From JBBQRS01 sp038214535 (lineage in GTDB: Bacteria > Chloroflexota > Anaerolineae > CG2-30-64-16): 64,000 nt of DNA. Positions 15,901 to 24,875 of the stretch are shown here, piece after piece. The DNA lies in contig JBBQRS010000003.1 in the NCBI GenBank assembly GCA_038214535.1, forward strand, positions 1-64,000, given 5' to 3'. A model generated the notes under the pieces. The model searched no databases and was not told the DNA's origin. It saw nothing but the letters and a program-made list of their open reading frames with translations. Within the stretch, counting starts at the first letter, position 1. Every line of letters begins with the position of its first letter. A program made the position numbers and the translations under genes.

Positions 15901-16641
15901 ATGACGGAACCAATCATCGAAATCCGCAATGTCCATAAGTGGTTTGGCAAAGTCCATGCGCTGGATGATGTCAGCCTGGATGTGCAGCCCGGCGAAGTGG
16001 TGATTATCATCGGCCCCAGCGGTTCGGGGAAGTCCACGCTGCTGCGCAGTATCAATCACCTGGAGCCGGTGACTTCGGGCGAGATCGTCGTAGATGGGAT
16101 TCAACTGACGAACAAGTCCACGAACATCAACGCCGTGCGTGAAGAGGTGGGCATGGTGTTTCAGCAGTTCAACCTGTTTCCCCACCTGACGGCGCTGGAT
16201 AACATCACCCTGGCGCAGCGCGTGGTGCGCAAGCGCAAGGCGGACGAAGCGGCGGCGACGGCGCGCGAGTTGTTGGCGACAGTGGGCATCCCGGAGAAGG
16301 CAGACTCATTCCCGGCGCAGCTTTCGGGCGGGCAGCAACTGCGGGTCGGGATTGCGCGCGCCCTTGCGATGAAACTTTATATCTTTCTCTTCGACTAGCC
16401 GACCAGCGCCCTCGATCCTGAGATGATCAAAGAGGTGCTGGATGTGATGATGGACCTGGCGCAGAGCGGGATGACGATGTTGGTGGTGACGCACGAGATG
16501 GGATTCGCCCGTGCGGCCGCGCAGCGGATCATCTTCATGGATGAGGGCAAGGTCATCGAAGATACGACGCCCGAGGCGCTGTTCGCCGCGCCCAAGCATG
16601 AGCGCACCAAACTGTTCCTGAGTAAAATACTCGATCATTAA
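15901..16641 (+). pseudogene. GlnQ-type amino-acid ABC ATPase with in-frame TAG at the Walker B glutamate
   Basis: The full frame of 247 codons reads as a normal polar amino-acid ATPase: Walker A GPSGSGKST, FQQFNLFPHLTALDNI, signature LSGGQQLRVGIARALAM, then FLFD followed by TAG (16396-16398) where the catalytic Glu of [12 protein letters not shown] belongs. After the stop the same frame continues with [21 protein letters not shown] and the switch HEMGF up to TAA 16641. The seven codons before the stop (KLYIFLF where QPKxMLF is usual) are also abnormal and A/T-rich. The alternatives are a real nonsense mutation with local decay, or a local sequencing/assembly error. The first piece alone (165 residues) lacks the catalytic base; a second piece could start at ATG 16423. 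Confidence 0.85.
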
Positions 16642-16668
16642 CAATGTGAGGTTGCGATTGTAACCGTG

Positions 16669-17286
16669 ATGAACGTGATCTTGCAGGGTGTATTTGCGTT
16701 GGCGGTAGGCTACTTGCTGGGCGCGATCCCGATGGGTTATCTGGTCGGGCGCGCGTGGGGCGTGGACGTGCGACAGTATGGCAGCGGCCGCACGGGCGGA
16801 ACCAACGTGTTGCGCGCGACTGGCAACGTCGTGCCCTTTCTGCTGACCGGCGCGGGCGACATTTTAAAGGGCGTCGCCGCGGTGCTGATCGGGCGGCTGG
16901 TGTTCGGCTCGGAACTGGCGGCGGCGTTGGCCGGGGTTGGCGTCGTGGTCGGGCACAACTGGTCGGTGTTTCTCAACTGGCGCGGGGGCGCAGGTGGGGC
17001 TACGGCGGCGGCGGCATTGACGACGCTTTCACCGCTCGCGGGGTTCATCGTCGTGCCGATGGGACTGTCCATCCTCTACTTCTCGCGCTACGCGTCTCTG
17101 GCGACCATCACGGTCGGTCTTGGGAGCCTGATCGCGCTGGTCGCGCTGGCCGCGTTTGTTCCGCCCGACCATCCCTGGCTCCACGTGCTCTACGGCGCGG
17201 CGGCGGCGATGCTCCTGCTGTTGGCGCTGCGTCCCAACTTGCGCCGGTTGGCCGATGGCACGGAGCGCCGCATCACCTATTGGTGA
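16669..17286 (+). CDS. plsY: Glycerol-3-phosphate acyltransferase PlsY family protein
   Basis: Membrane acyltransferase that transfers acyl groups from acyl-phosphate to sn-glycerol 3-phosphate, the first step of phospholipid synthesis. The 205 residues have about five to six helices and the PlsY loops: YLLGAIPMGYLVGRAWGVDVRQYGSGRTGGTNVLRATG (motif 1, family GSGNxGATNxxR), GDILKG, and GHNWSVFLNWRGGAGGATAAA (motif 2, family GHxxPxFxxFxGGKGVAT). The changes GSGRTGG and GGAGGATA, with the GGKG lysine missing, mark a divergent paralogue, so activity is uncertain. ATG 16669 is preceded by in-frame GTG 16666; no clear ribosome binding site. Confidence 0.85.
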   Translation: MNVILQGVFALAVGYLLGAIPMGYLVGRAWGVDVRQYGSGRTGGTNVLRATGNVVPFLLTGAGDILKGVAAVLIGRLVFGSELAAALAGVGVVVGHNWSVFLNWRGGAGGATAAAALTTLSPLAGFIVVPMGLSILYFSRYASLATITVGLGSLIALVALAAFVPPDHPWLHVLYGAAAAMLLLLALRPNLRRLADGTERRITYW

Positions 17287-17345
17287 CGCCGCGGCGGGTT
17301 CCCCCCTGCCAAGCTCCGCGGTGCGTTCGTGACAAATCCCACTTT

Positions 17346-17374
17346 TTGACATAAGATAGCGCCTATGCTAAGGT
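17346..17374 (+). promoter_or_regulatory. Candidate rubrerythrin promoter
   Basis: TTGACA (17346-17351), 17 nt, TAAGGT (17369-17374). The -35 is consensus and the -10 weak, leaving a leader of about 108 nt before the rubrerythrin ATG. Confidence 0.45.
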
Positions 17375-17488
17375 AGCGATGCCTGCGTGTGGACGAACTC
17401 GAACCGGACGCAGCGCCTTGCCCCGTGCCCGGAATCCCATCAACCCGGCAGGCAGTGCGGGCTGATTGCGTACAAGGAGTTTTCCCGT

Positions 17489-17995
17489 ATGAAAGATATG
17501 ACGGAGCGGAACTTGCAAGAGGCTTTCGCGGGTGAGAGCCAGGCCCATGTGAAGTATACTGTCTATGCCGAACTGGCCGAGCGCGAACGCCTCAGCAATG
17601 TGGCGCGGCTGTTCCGCGCGGCGGCGTTCTCGGAACAGATGCACGCTGCCAATCATCTGCGCGCGCTGAAGGGCGCGGGCAAGACCTTGCAGAATCTCGA
17701 GGCCGCGCTGGCCGGCGAGACGTTTGAGATTGATGAGATGTATCCCGTGTACGTGGAAGTGGCGACGCTTCAGGAAGAGCCGCGTGCCCGGCGCAGCATG
17801 GAAGACGCCCTGGCGGCGGAGAAGGAACACGCCCGTTTGTACATGGAAGCCTTCGAATCGGTGGTCGAGGGCAATGATGTAACCCTTACCAAGCTGTGGG
17901 TCTGTGATGTCTGTGGCTTCACGCTTGAGGGGGACGACGCGCCGGAACGCTGCCCCGTGTGCGGCGCGGTGCATTCGAGGTTTCGCGAGTTTTAA
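17489..17995 (+). CDS. rbr: Rubrerythrin
   Basis: Cytosolic diiron peroxidase that reduces H2O2 with electrons from a rubredoxin-like centre; typical of anaerobes and microaerophiles. Of 168 residues, about 1-130 form the ferritin-like four-helix bundle with Glu16 (GESQAH) and Glu49-x-x-His52 (EQMH). The second metal set lies around RARRSMEDALAAEKEHARLYMEAF. Residues about 135-160 form the rubredoxin-like Fe(Cys)4 site with CDVC and CPVC pairs. The start ATG 17489 is set by AAGGAG upstream; a longer frame from 17387 lies across the leader. It stands alone between plsY and the glp operon. Confidence 0.94.
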   Translation: MKDMTERNLQEAFAGESQAHVKYTVYAELAERERLSNVARLFRAAAFSEQMHAANHLRALKGAGKTLQNLEAALAGETFEIDEMYPVYVEVATLQEEPRARRSMEDALAAEKEHARLYMEAFESVVEGNDVTLTKLWVCDVCGFTLEGDDAPERCPVCGAVHSRFREF

Positions 17996-18051
17996 CTTGG
18001 CGGCGTGCGTCGTTGAGAATAGGAATTATCCTAAAACTGCGCGACGCGCTT

Positions 18052-18113
18052 CTTTGTAGTGATGGCTTCAGCCGTTGTCGTGCCCCGCAGCGGCTAAAGC
18101 CGCCACTACGAAG
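18052..18113. repeat. Intergenic palindromic repeat, copy 1
   Basis: Left arm CTTTGTAGTGATGGCTTCAG and right arm ending GCCGCCACTACGAAG are imperfect inverted repeats around a 15-20-nt centre. It belongs to a family with copies at 25792, 29557, 55033 and 61758. It lies 57 nt downstream of rubrerythrin. Confidence 0.8.
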
Positions 18114-18153
18114 GATAGCGATGGGCAGTTTTCGGATAGACACGAAGAGGTTT

Positions 18154-18178
18154 GGGGCACGTGATGCGTGCCCCTTTT
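18154..18178 (+). terminator. Terminator-like hairpin just upstream of glpK
   Basis: GGGGCACG (18154-18161), loop TGATG, CGTGCCCC (18167-18174), then TTTT. It ends 22 bases before the glpK ATG. It may terminate rubrerythrin, or serve as a leader attenuator of the glp operon. Confidence 0.65.
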
Positions 18179-18200
18179 GGCATATGCAGGGATGGTTCAG

Positions 18201-19700
18201 ATGACCGAGTACATCGCGGCAATTGATCAGGGCACGACCAGCACGCGCTGCATGATTTTCGACCACCAGGCCGAGGTGGTCTCGATCCATCAGCGCGAGC
18301 ATGACCAGATCTATCCCAGGCCGGGCTGGGTCGAGCATGACCCGGTGCAAATCTGGGACAGGACGCAGACCGTGCTGCGCGAGGCGCTCGAACGCGCGGG
18401 AATCGGCCTCAATCTGCTGACGGCAATTGGCGTCACCAATCAGCGCGAGACGACCGTCGTGTGGGATCGCAAGACCGGCAAGCCTTACTACAACGCGATT
18501 GTCTGGCAGGACACGCGCACTGACAAGATCATCGCGGAGTTAGGGCAGGAAGGCGGGCAGGATCGTTTCCGGGCGAAGACCGGGCTGCCGCTCTCGACCT
18601 ATTTCTCCGGCCCCAAGGTGCGTTGGATTCTGGATAACGTGCCCGAGGCGCGGGCGGCGGCTCAGCGTGGCGACGCGATCTTTGGCAACATGGATACGTG
18701 GCTGATCTGGAACCTGACGGGCGGCGTGGACGGCGGAGGGGCGCACATCACCGATGTGACCAACGCGGGCCGCACGATGCTGATGGACCTGGCGACGCTG
18801 GACTGGGACGCCGAAATTTTGGATGTGATGGGCATCCCGCGGGCCATGCTGCCCGAAATCCGCTCTTCCAGCGATCCTTCTTTTTATGGCCGCGCGATGG
18901 GCAGGGTGCCCATCTGTGGTGACCTGGGCGATCAGCAGGCGGCGCTGGTGGGTCAGGCCTGTTTTGGGATGGGCGAGGCGAAGAACACCTATGGTACGGG
19001 TTGTTTCATGTTGCTGAACACCGGGCCGAAGCCAGTGCCCAGCGTGAGCGGCCTGTTGACCACGATGGGCTACAAGTTCGGCGATCAACCCGCGGTTTAC
19101 GCGTTGGAAGGCTCGATTGCGATTGCGGGCGCGTTGGTGCAGTGGCTGCGCGACAACCTGGATTTCTTCGACTTCAGCCACCAGGTGGAGGATTACGCCC
19201 GGCAGGTGGCGGATAGCGGAGGCATCTACATCGTGCCGGCCTTCTCCGGGTTATACGCGCCTTATTGGGAGGCCGACGCGCGCGGCGTGATCGTGGGGCT
19301 GACGCGCTACATCAATAAGAACCACATTTGTCGCGCGGCGCTGGAGGCCACGGCCTATCAGACGCGCGAGGTGCTGGAGGCGATGAAGCGCGATTCGGGC
19401 GTTGACCTGACCGCGCTCAAGGTGGACGGCGGGATGGTGTACAATAACACGCTGATGCAGTTCCAGGCTGATATTCTGGGTGTCCCGGTCGTCAGGCCGA
19501 AGGTGGCCGAGACCACCGCGCTGGGCGCGGCGTATGCCGCGGGCTTGGCCGTGGGATTGTGGGATGGCCTGGACACGCTGCGGAGCAACTGGCACGCGGA
19601 TAAGTCGTGGGAGCCGGCGATGCCTGAAGAACAACAGACGAAACTCTATAACGGCTGGCTGAAGGCGGTGCAGCGGTCTATGCACTGGGGGGAAGAGTAA
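18201..19700 (+). CDS. glpK: Glycerol kinase
   Basis: Phosphorylates glycerol with ATP to sn-glycerol 3-phosphate in the cytosol. The 499-residue protein has normal length and the FGGY motifs: [18 protein letters not shown] at the N-terminus, [80 protein letters not shown], and [29 protein letters not shown] with the C-terminal [30 protein letters not shown] 18201 aligns with the family start and has AGGGA upstream; ATG 18192 would add three residues. It is first in a glpK-A-B-C operon (3-nt gap to glpA). Confidence 0.97.
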   Translation: MTEYIAAIDQGTTSTRCMIFDHQAEVVSIHQREHDQIYPRPGWVEHDPVQIWDRTQTVLREALERAGIGLNLLTAIGVTNQRETTVVWDRKTGKPYYNAIVWQDTRTDKIIAELGQEGGQDRFRAKTGLPLSTYFSGPKVRWILDNVPEARAAAQRGDAIFGNMDTWLIWNLTGGVDGGGAHITDVTNAGRTMLMDLATLDWDAEILDVMGIPRAMLPEIRSSSDPSFYGRAMGRVPICGDLGDQQAALVGQACFGMGEAKNTYGTGCFMLLNTGPKPVPSVSGLLTTMGYKFGDQPAVYALEGSIAIAGALVQWLRDNLDFFDFSHQVEDYARQVADSGGIYIVPAFSGLYAPYWEADARGVIVGLTRYINKNHICRAALEATAYQTREVLEAMKRDSGVDLTALKVDGGMVYNNTLMQFQADILGVPVVRPKVAETTALGAAYAAGLAVGLWDGLDTLRSNWHADKSWEPAMPEEQQTKLYNGWLKAVQRSMHWGEE

Positions 19701-19703
19701 AAT

Positions 19704-21308
19704 ATGACGCTCGAATGTGATGTCCTGGTGATCGGGGGCGGCGCGACCGGCGGCGGGGCGGCGCTCGACCTGGCGCTGCGCGGGCTGCGCGTGATCCTGG
19801 TGGAGCGGGCCGACCTCACCGACGGCACGTCAGGGCGCTATCACGGGCTGCTCCATTCCGGCGGGCGCTATGCCGTGCGCGACCCGGAGTCGGCGCGCGA
19901 GTGCATTGACGAGAACCGCATCCTGCGGCGGATTGTACCTCAGGCCATCGAGGACACGGGCGGGTTCTTCGTGGTCACGCCCCATGACGATCCCACGTAC
20001 GCGGATGGGTGGGTCGCCGCCTGTCGCGCGTGCGATATCGAGGTGGAAGAAATCAGCCCGGCGCAGACGCTCGCGTTGGAGCCGGCGCTCAACCCGCGTA
20101 TTTCGCGCGTCTTCCGCGTGCCCGACGCTGCGTGCGATTCGTTCGACGTGCTCAATGCCCTGGCCGCAGCGATTCAGCGTGAAGGCGGGACCGTGTTGAC
20201 CTATCACGGTGTGACGGCGCTGTATACCGAGCATGGCCGGGTGGTGGGCGCGATGGTGCGCCATGCACGCACGGGCGAGGAGCAGCGGATCGCGGCGCGC
20301 ATGGTGGTGAACGCGGCGGGGGCGTGGGCGGGGCAAATCGCGGCGATGGCGGGCTGCAAGGTGATCGTGCGCCCCAGCAAGGGCACGATGGTGGCGATGG
20401 CTTATCGCTTCGTTAACACGATCATCAACCGCTGCCACCCGCCGGGCGACGGCGACATCCTGGTGCCGGTGGGCACGGTCGCCGTGATCGGCACGACTTC
20501 TGTGCCGGTGAGCGACCCGAACGAGACGGGCGTCGAGGCGTGGGAAGTTCAGCGGATGCTGGACGAAGGCGAGAAGATCGTGCCGGGGTTCAGCCGGGTG
20601 CGCGCCCTGCGCGCCTGGGCGGGGGTGCGTCCGCTTTATGAGGAGAATGAGGCGGCAGAGGGCCGCGAGGCGAAACGCACATTTGCGGTGCTGGATCATG
20701 CAACCCGGGACGGCGTGGCGGGCCTGGCGACAGTGGTCGGCGGGAAGTTTACCACCTACCGACTGATGGCCGAGCGCACGGCAGACCTCGTGTGTGCGCA
20801 GTTGGGCGCGACTTCGACATGTCAGACGGCTACTTACCTCCTGCCCGATCCGCGCCGACCGAGTGAAGCGGCGCAACCGCACTGGCCCGGCCATCGGTTG
20901 GAGCAGATCGAGGCTTCGGAAACGCTCGACCCGTTGATTTGCGAGTGTGAGCTGGTCACGCGCTCGCAACTGGTGGAGGCCGCCCGCGCGAACCCGCACA
21001 TTGAGGCGAAGACGGCGCTGGACGACCTGCGGCGCGACCTGCGGCTGGGGATGGGGCCGTGCCAGGGTGGTTTCTGCAACTACCGGGCGGGTGGCGTGCT
21101 CCATGCGACGGGCAGCGTGGACGCAGCGCAGGCCGACCGCGCGATTGGCGACTTCGCGCAGCGCCGATGGAAAGGGCAGCGCCCGCTACTGTGGGGGCAG
21201 AGCTTGCGCCAGGCGTTGCTGGACGAGCATATTTATCGCACGATCCTGGGAATGGATGCGCTTTGTGCACCGGGCGACCCTGCCGACATGGAGCAGGCCG
21301 ATGGATGA
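19704..21308 (+). CDS. glpA: Anaerobic glycerol-3-phosphate dehydrogenase subunit A (GlpA)
   Basis: FAD-dependent catalytic subunit that oxidises sn-glycerol 3-phosphate to dihydroxyacetone phosphate. The 534-residue protein opens with the dinucleotide fold CDVLVIGGGATGGGAALDLALRG. DGTSGRYHGLLHSGGRYAVRDPESARECI is the GlpA/GlpD signature, followed by NAAGAWAGQIA and VVGGKFTTYRLMAE. The C-terminus carries a BFD-type [2Fe-2S] domain: CECE (about 413) with the second pair in GPCQGGFCNYR (about 452). This separates GlpA from aerobic GlpD. It starts three bases after glpK and overlaps glpB by eight bases. Confidence 0.95.
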   Translation: MTLECDVLVIGGGATGGGAALDLALRGLRVILVERADLTDGTSGRYHGLLHSGGRYAVRDPESARECIDENRILRRIVPQAIEDTGGFFVVTPHDDPTYADGWVAACRACDIEVEEISPAQTLALEPALNPRISRVFRVPDAACDSFDVLNALAAAIQREGGTVLTYHGVTALYTEHGRVVGAMVRHARTGEEQRIAARMVVNAAGAWAGQIAAMAGCKVIVRPSKGTMVAMAYRFVNTIINRCHPPGDGDILVPVGTVAVIGTTSVPVSDPNETGVEAWEVQRMLDEGEKIVPGFSRVRALRAWAGVRPLYEENEAAEGREAKRTFAVLDHATRDGVAGLATVVGGKFTTYRLMAERTADLVCAQLGATSTCQTATYLLPDPRRPSEAAQPHWPGHRLEQIEASETLDPLICECELVTRSQLVEAARANPHIEAKTALDDLRRDLRLGMGPCQGGFCNYRAGGVLHATGSVDAAQADRAIGDFAQRRWKGQRPLLWGQSLRQALLDEHIYRTILGMDALCAPGDPADMEQADG

Positions 21309-22527
21309 CGTGCTGGTGATCGGCGCGGGGCCGGCCGGGTTGGTGGCCGCATGGACCGCGCACCGGCGCGGCGCGCGCGTCAAGGTGCTTGCATCGGGCA
21401 TCGGGACGACACACGTTATGCCGGGTTGGTTGCAGGTTCTCAATACCGACGGATCGGTCGAGGCGGGCGTTGCGGAACTCGCGGCGCAGCAGCCCGATCA
21501 CCCGTATGCGCTGGCGGGCGCGGGCGCGGTGCAGGCGGGGCTGGCGATGCTGCGCGAGGTCATAGAGCCGGCCGGTCTGCGCTACGTTGGGGACATAACG
21601 GGGAACTTGCTGTTGCCCACGGCGTTGGGGGCTGTGCATCGGGCAGCTTACGCGCCGGAGAGCTTCATCGCGGGCGACCTGCGCGAGCGAGGCGCGATGC
21701 TCATCGTGGGGCCGGACGCCTGGCGCGATTTCTATCCTCTGTTGTGCGCGGAGAATCTGGCGCGGCAGGGTTTTGCCGCACGCGGGATGACCTTTGCGCT
21801 GCCGGAATCGGAGGCGGGCAAGTTTGACACGACGCCGCCCGGTTTTGCGCGCCTGTTCGAGCGCCCCGAAATCCGCACGCGCGTGGCGTATCTGCTCAAG
21901 CCGCACCTGAGTGGTTTCAAGCGCGTGGGGTTCCCGGCCATCCTGGGGCTGGAGCACCACCGCGAGGTCTGGGAAGATCTGCAAGACCGGTTGGGGCTGC
22001 CCGTGTTCGAAATTCCGACCCTGCCGCCGAGCGTGCCGGGCCTGCGGTTGTTCGCGGCGTTCAAGCGTGCGCTGGCCCCCGCGGGCGTGCAATTGCTGCT
22101 GGATATGACGGCGACGCATGGCTTGATCGAGGGACGGCATGTGACCGGCGTGGTCGTGCCCACCGTCACCGGCCGACAGGCCATCTATCAGGCCGAGCGC
22201 TACATCTTGGCGACCGGCGGGCTTTACGGCGGCGGCGTCGCCTCCGATCATCATGGCTTGTTGCGTGAGGTGGTGTTCGGCCTGCCGGTGGAGGCGCCGG
22301 GTGAGCTGGGCGACTGGTTCAGGTCGGAACTGCTGGGCGAGGCCGGGCATCCGATTCACAGGGCGGGGGTGCGCGCCAACCATGTGATGCAACCGGTTGA
22401 CGCCGATGGGCGCGTGCTATTGGAGAATGTCCGGGTGGCGGGCCGTCTGCTCGCTGGCAGCCAGCCAACATTAGAGGGGTCAACCGAAGGCGTGTGGCTT
22501 GCCACGGCCTATCGGGCGGCCTGCTGA
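21301..22527 (+). CDS. glpB: Anaerobic glycerol-3-phosphate dehydrogenase subunit B (GlpB)
   Basis: Flavoprotein subunit of the GlpABC complex, passing electrons between GlpA and the membrane-associated GlpC. The 408 residues start MDDVLVIGAGPAGLVAAWTAHRRGARVKVL (FAD-binding fold). GlpB-typical blocks follow: the TLPPSVPGLRL region, ILATGGLYGGGV, and a C-terminal ENVRVAGRLLAGSQPTLEGSTEGVWLATAYRAA that completes the flavin fold. ATG 21301 lies inside the end of glpA (8-nt overlap), implying translational coupling. No cysteine cluster is present, as expected for GlpB. Confidence 0.92.
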   Translation: MDDVLVIGAGPAGLVAAWTAHRRGARVKVLASGIGTTHVMPGWLQVLNTDGSVEAGVAELAAQQPDHPYALAGAGAVQAGLAMLREVIEPAGLRYVGDITGNLLLPTALGAVHRAAYAPESFIAGDLRERGAMLIVGPDAWRDFYPLLCAENLARQGFAARGMTFALPESEAGKFDTTPPGFARLFERPEIRTRVAYLLKPHLSGFKRVGFPAILGLEHHREVWEDLQDRLGLPVFEIPTLPPSVPGLRLFAAFKRALAPAGVQLLLDMTATHGLIEGRHVTGVVVPTVTGRQAIYQAERYILATGGLYGGGVASDHHGLLREVVFGLPVEAPGELGDWFRSELLGEAGHPIHRAGVRANHVMQPVDADGRVLLENVRVAGRLLAGSQPTLEGSTEGVWLATAYRAAC

Positions 22528-22538
22528 TCTGGAATATC

Positions 22539-23822
22539 ATGAGCGAAACATACACGCCGATCCTGTTGGAAGATATCCGGCGCACTGCCGATCTGTGCGT
22601 CAAGTGCAACATCTGCACCACCGCCTGCCCCGTGGCTGCGGTGACCGATCTGTTCCCCGGCCCGAAATTCGTCGGGCCGCAGGCGCAGCGTTTTCGCGAC
22701 CCCGAGATGCCGTCGCCCGACGACTCACTGGACTACTGTTCGGGGTGCGGCGTCTGCACGCAGGTGTGCCCGCATGACGTCAAGGTGATGGAAATTAACA
22801 TTGCGGCGAAGGCGGAGTTGCGCGAACGGCAGTTGGAAGAGAACAAGCTCGATCCGCACCTGTGGCGCAACTGGTTGCTGGGCCACAATGAGGCGCTGGG
22901 TGAACTGGGCGGATGGTTCGCGCCGATCTCTAACCTGGTGATGGGCATCCCGCTCACCCGGACGTTGATGGAGGTGACGCTGGGGATTGACCGGCACGCG
23001 CCGTTCCCGAAGTTCCATTTCACCAAGTTCCGTTCGTGGTTCTTCGGCGCGCACCAGAAAGAGAAGGCCCCGACGCCGCCGGGCGCGCCGAAAGTCGCCT
23101 ATTTTTACGGCTGCGCGACCAACAACTACGAACCGGAAGTGGGCCGCGCCATCGTCGCGGTGCTGGAGCACAACGGGTTCGAGGTGGTGCTGCCGGAGCA
23201 GAACTGTTGCGGCCTGCCCATGCAGTCGAACGGCGACTTCGACGGGGCGCGCCGCTATGCGAACGCCAACCTGCGCACACTGGCCCCCTACGCCGCGGAG
23301 GGGATTCCCATCGTCCTCGGCGGGACGAGTTGCGCCATGGAGTTGAAGGCCGATTATCAACACCTGCTGGGCATTCATACCGAGGAAGCGCGGCTGGTCG
23401 CAGAGAACACCTACGATATCAGCGAATTCCTGTGGATGCAGCACGAGGCCGGCCGCTTGCGCACCGACTTCGCGCGCACGGAAGCCTATCTGCCGTATCA
23501 TACGTCGTGCCACCAGAAGCTCCATCGGATCGGGCGGCCCGCCCTCGAGCTGCTATCGCTCGTGCCGGGGTTGCGGGCCGAGGAAATGGGGTTCGACTGT
23601 TGCGGGATCACGGGGACCTACGGCTACAAACACGAGAAGTACGACATCGCCTACGCAGTTGGGGAACCGCTCTTCGAGCGTTTGAAGGCTTCGGGCGCGG
23701 AGATGGCGCTGTGTGACAACGAGACGTGCCGCTGGAACATCGCCAACCAGTCGGGCCTGCGGGTGGTGCATACGATGCAAATCCTCGCGCGGGCTTATGG
23801 GCTGAGCGAACATGGCCTGTAG
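22539..23822 (+). CDS. glpC: Anaerobic glycerol-3-phosphate dehydrogenase subunit C (GlpC), Fe-S
   Basis: Iron-sulfur subunit that hands electrons from GlpAB to menaquinone at the membrane. The 427-residue protein has two N-terminal ferredoxin-type 4Fe-4S motifs (CVKCNICTTACPV about 21-33; CSGCGVCTQVCPHDV about 68-82). Two Cys-rich CCG domains follow, ending in NCCGLPM (about 226) and FDCCGITGTYG (about 352), as in heterodisulfide-reductase-like quinone reductases. Start ATG 22539 lies 11 nt after glpB; the frame extends upstream but without family sequence. It completes glpKABC, implying glycerol oxidation feeding the quinone pool. Confidence 0.94.
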   Translation: MSETYTPILLEDIRRTADLCVKCNICTTACPVAAVTDLFPGPKFVGPQAQRFRDPEMPSPDDSLDYCSGCGVCTQVCPHDVKVMEINIAAKAELRERQLEENKLDPHLWRNWLLGHNEALGELGGWFAPISNLVMGIPLTRTLMEVTLGIDRHAPFPKFHFTKFRSWFFGAHQKEKAPTPPGAPKVAYFYGCATNNYEPEVGRAIVAVLEHNGFEVVLPEQNCCGLPMQSNGDFDGARRYANANLRTLAPYAAEGIPIVLGGTSCAMELKADYQHLLGIHTEEARLVAENTYDISEFLWMQHEAGRLRTDFARTEAYLPYHTSCHQKLHRIGRPALELLSLVPGLRAEEMGFDCCGITGTYGYKHEKYDIAYAVGEPLFERLKASGAEMALCDNETCRWNIANQSGLRVVHTMQILARAYGLSEHGL

Positions 23823-23840
23823 CGCGCGCGGGGCGGGTAT

Positions 23841-24875
23841 ATGCGGCTGCTGATTATCGGCGCGGGGGCGGCGGGGACGTTTATCGGCGCGCGGCTGGCG
23901 CTCGCCGGGCACGCCGTCTGTCTCGTCGGGCGGCCTGCGCTGCTCGACGCCGTGCGAAGTTCAGGACTGACGCTGCTCGAACCGGACGCCTTGCCCCGCG
24001 TCACGTCCCCGCGGTGCGTGACCGAACTCGCGACGGTATTTGCCGATGCGGCCACGTATGATCTCGCGCTGCTCACGGTCAAGGCGTATGACACGGACGC
24101 GGCGATTGCCGAGCTCCAGGCCGCCGGCGCGTCGCTCCCCCCGATCCTGACCCTGCAGAATGGCGTGGGCAATGAAGAAGCGCTGGCGGACGCGTTCGGG
24201 GCCGCGCGAGTACTCTCCGGCGCGCTAGACACGCCGGTTTCCATCCCGCAACCTGGACAAGTGCAGGCACACAAGGCGCGTTACGGCATCGGGCTGGCGA
24301 CGCTGGCGGATCGCGTCGCGCTTGAAGGGGTCGCCGCGGCGTTGACCGGCGCGGGTTTCACGGTGCGGCGGTATGAAGATTACCGCGGTCTCAAGTGGAC
24401 GAAGCTGCTGATGAACATCCTGGCAAACGCGCAATGCGCGATCCTGGGGTGGACCCCCGCGCAGGTGATGCGCGACCCCGTTGCCGCCGAACTGGAAGCT
24501 CGCGCCTGGCAGGAAATGGCCGCCGTGATGCGCCTGTCAGGCATCGCGCCCGTGCCGCTGGGGGTCTATCCGTTCCCGCAAATCATGCCGCTGGTCGAGC
24601 GGCTGCCCTCGGCATGGGTGGCACGCGGGTTGCGCAGCTTCGTATCCGGGGGGCGCGGCACGAAGCTGCCTTCGCTCCGGCTGGCGCTTGAGACGGGCCG
24701 GCCTTCCGAGGTGCGCTGGCTCAACGGCGCGGTGGCGCGTACCGGCGCGACCGTCGGCGTTCCGACGCCGGTCAACGCCGCGTTGACCGAGGTGCTTGCA
24801 GGATTGACGCAGGGCACGATTGCCCCGGACGCTTACCGGGATCAACCCCAACGACTCGCTGCTTTGATCCATTGA
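23841..24875 (+). CDS. Ketopantoate reductase family protein (PanE/ApbA)
   Basis: NADPH-dependent 2-dehydropantoate 2-reductase family; the textbook reaction makes pantoate for CoA. The 344 residues have the Rossmann start MRLLIIGAGAAGTFIGARLALAGHAVCLVGR, the LTVKAYDTDAAIAEL and ILTLQNGVGNEEAL blocks, and the helical C-terminal domain with YRGLKWTKLLMNILANAQCAILG (catalytic Lys region) and the substrate-binding region SEVRWLNGAVARTGATVGVPTPVNAAL. The N-terminal motif is GAGAAG rather than GxGxxG-S, and many paralogues act on other 2-oxoacids, so I leave the symbol empty. It lies 18 nt after glpC and overlaps the EamA gene by four bases. Confidence 0.88.
   Translation: MRLLIIGAGAAGTFIGARLALAGHAVCLVGRPALLDAVRSSGLTLLEPDALPRVTSPRCVTELATVFADAATYDLALLTVKAYDTDAAIAELQAAGASLPPILTLQNGVGNEEALADAFGAARVLSGALDTPVSIPQPGQVQAHKARYGIGLATLADRVALEGVAAALTGAGFTVRRYEDYRGLKWTKLLMNILANAQCAILGWTPAQVMRDPVAAELEARAWQEMAAVMRLSGIAPVPLGVYPFPQIMPLVERLPSAWVARGLRSFVSGGRGTKLPSLRLALETGRPSEVRWLNGAVARTGATVGVPTPVNAALTEVLAGLTQGTIAPDAYRDQPQRLAALIH

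Noticed and set aside
16423..16641. Independent 72-residue ATPase fragment gene
   Set aside because: It is the in-frame continuation of the GlnQ-type gene after the TAG, so it is treated as part of one pseudogene.
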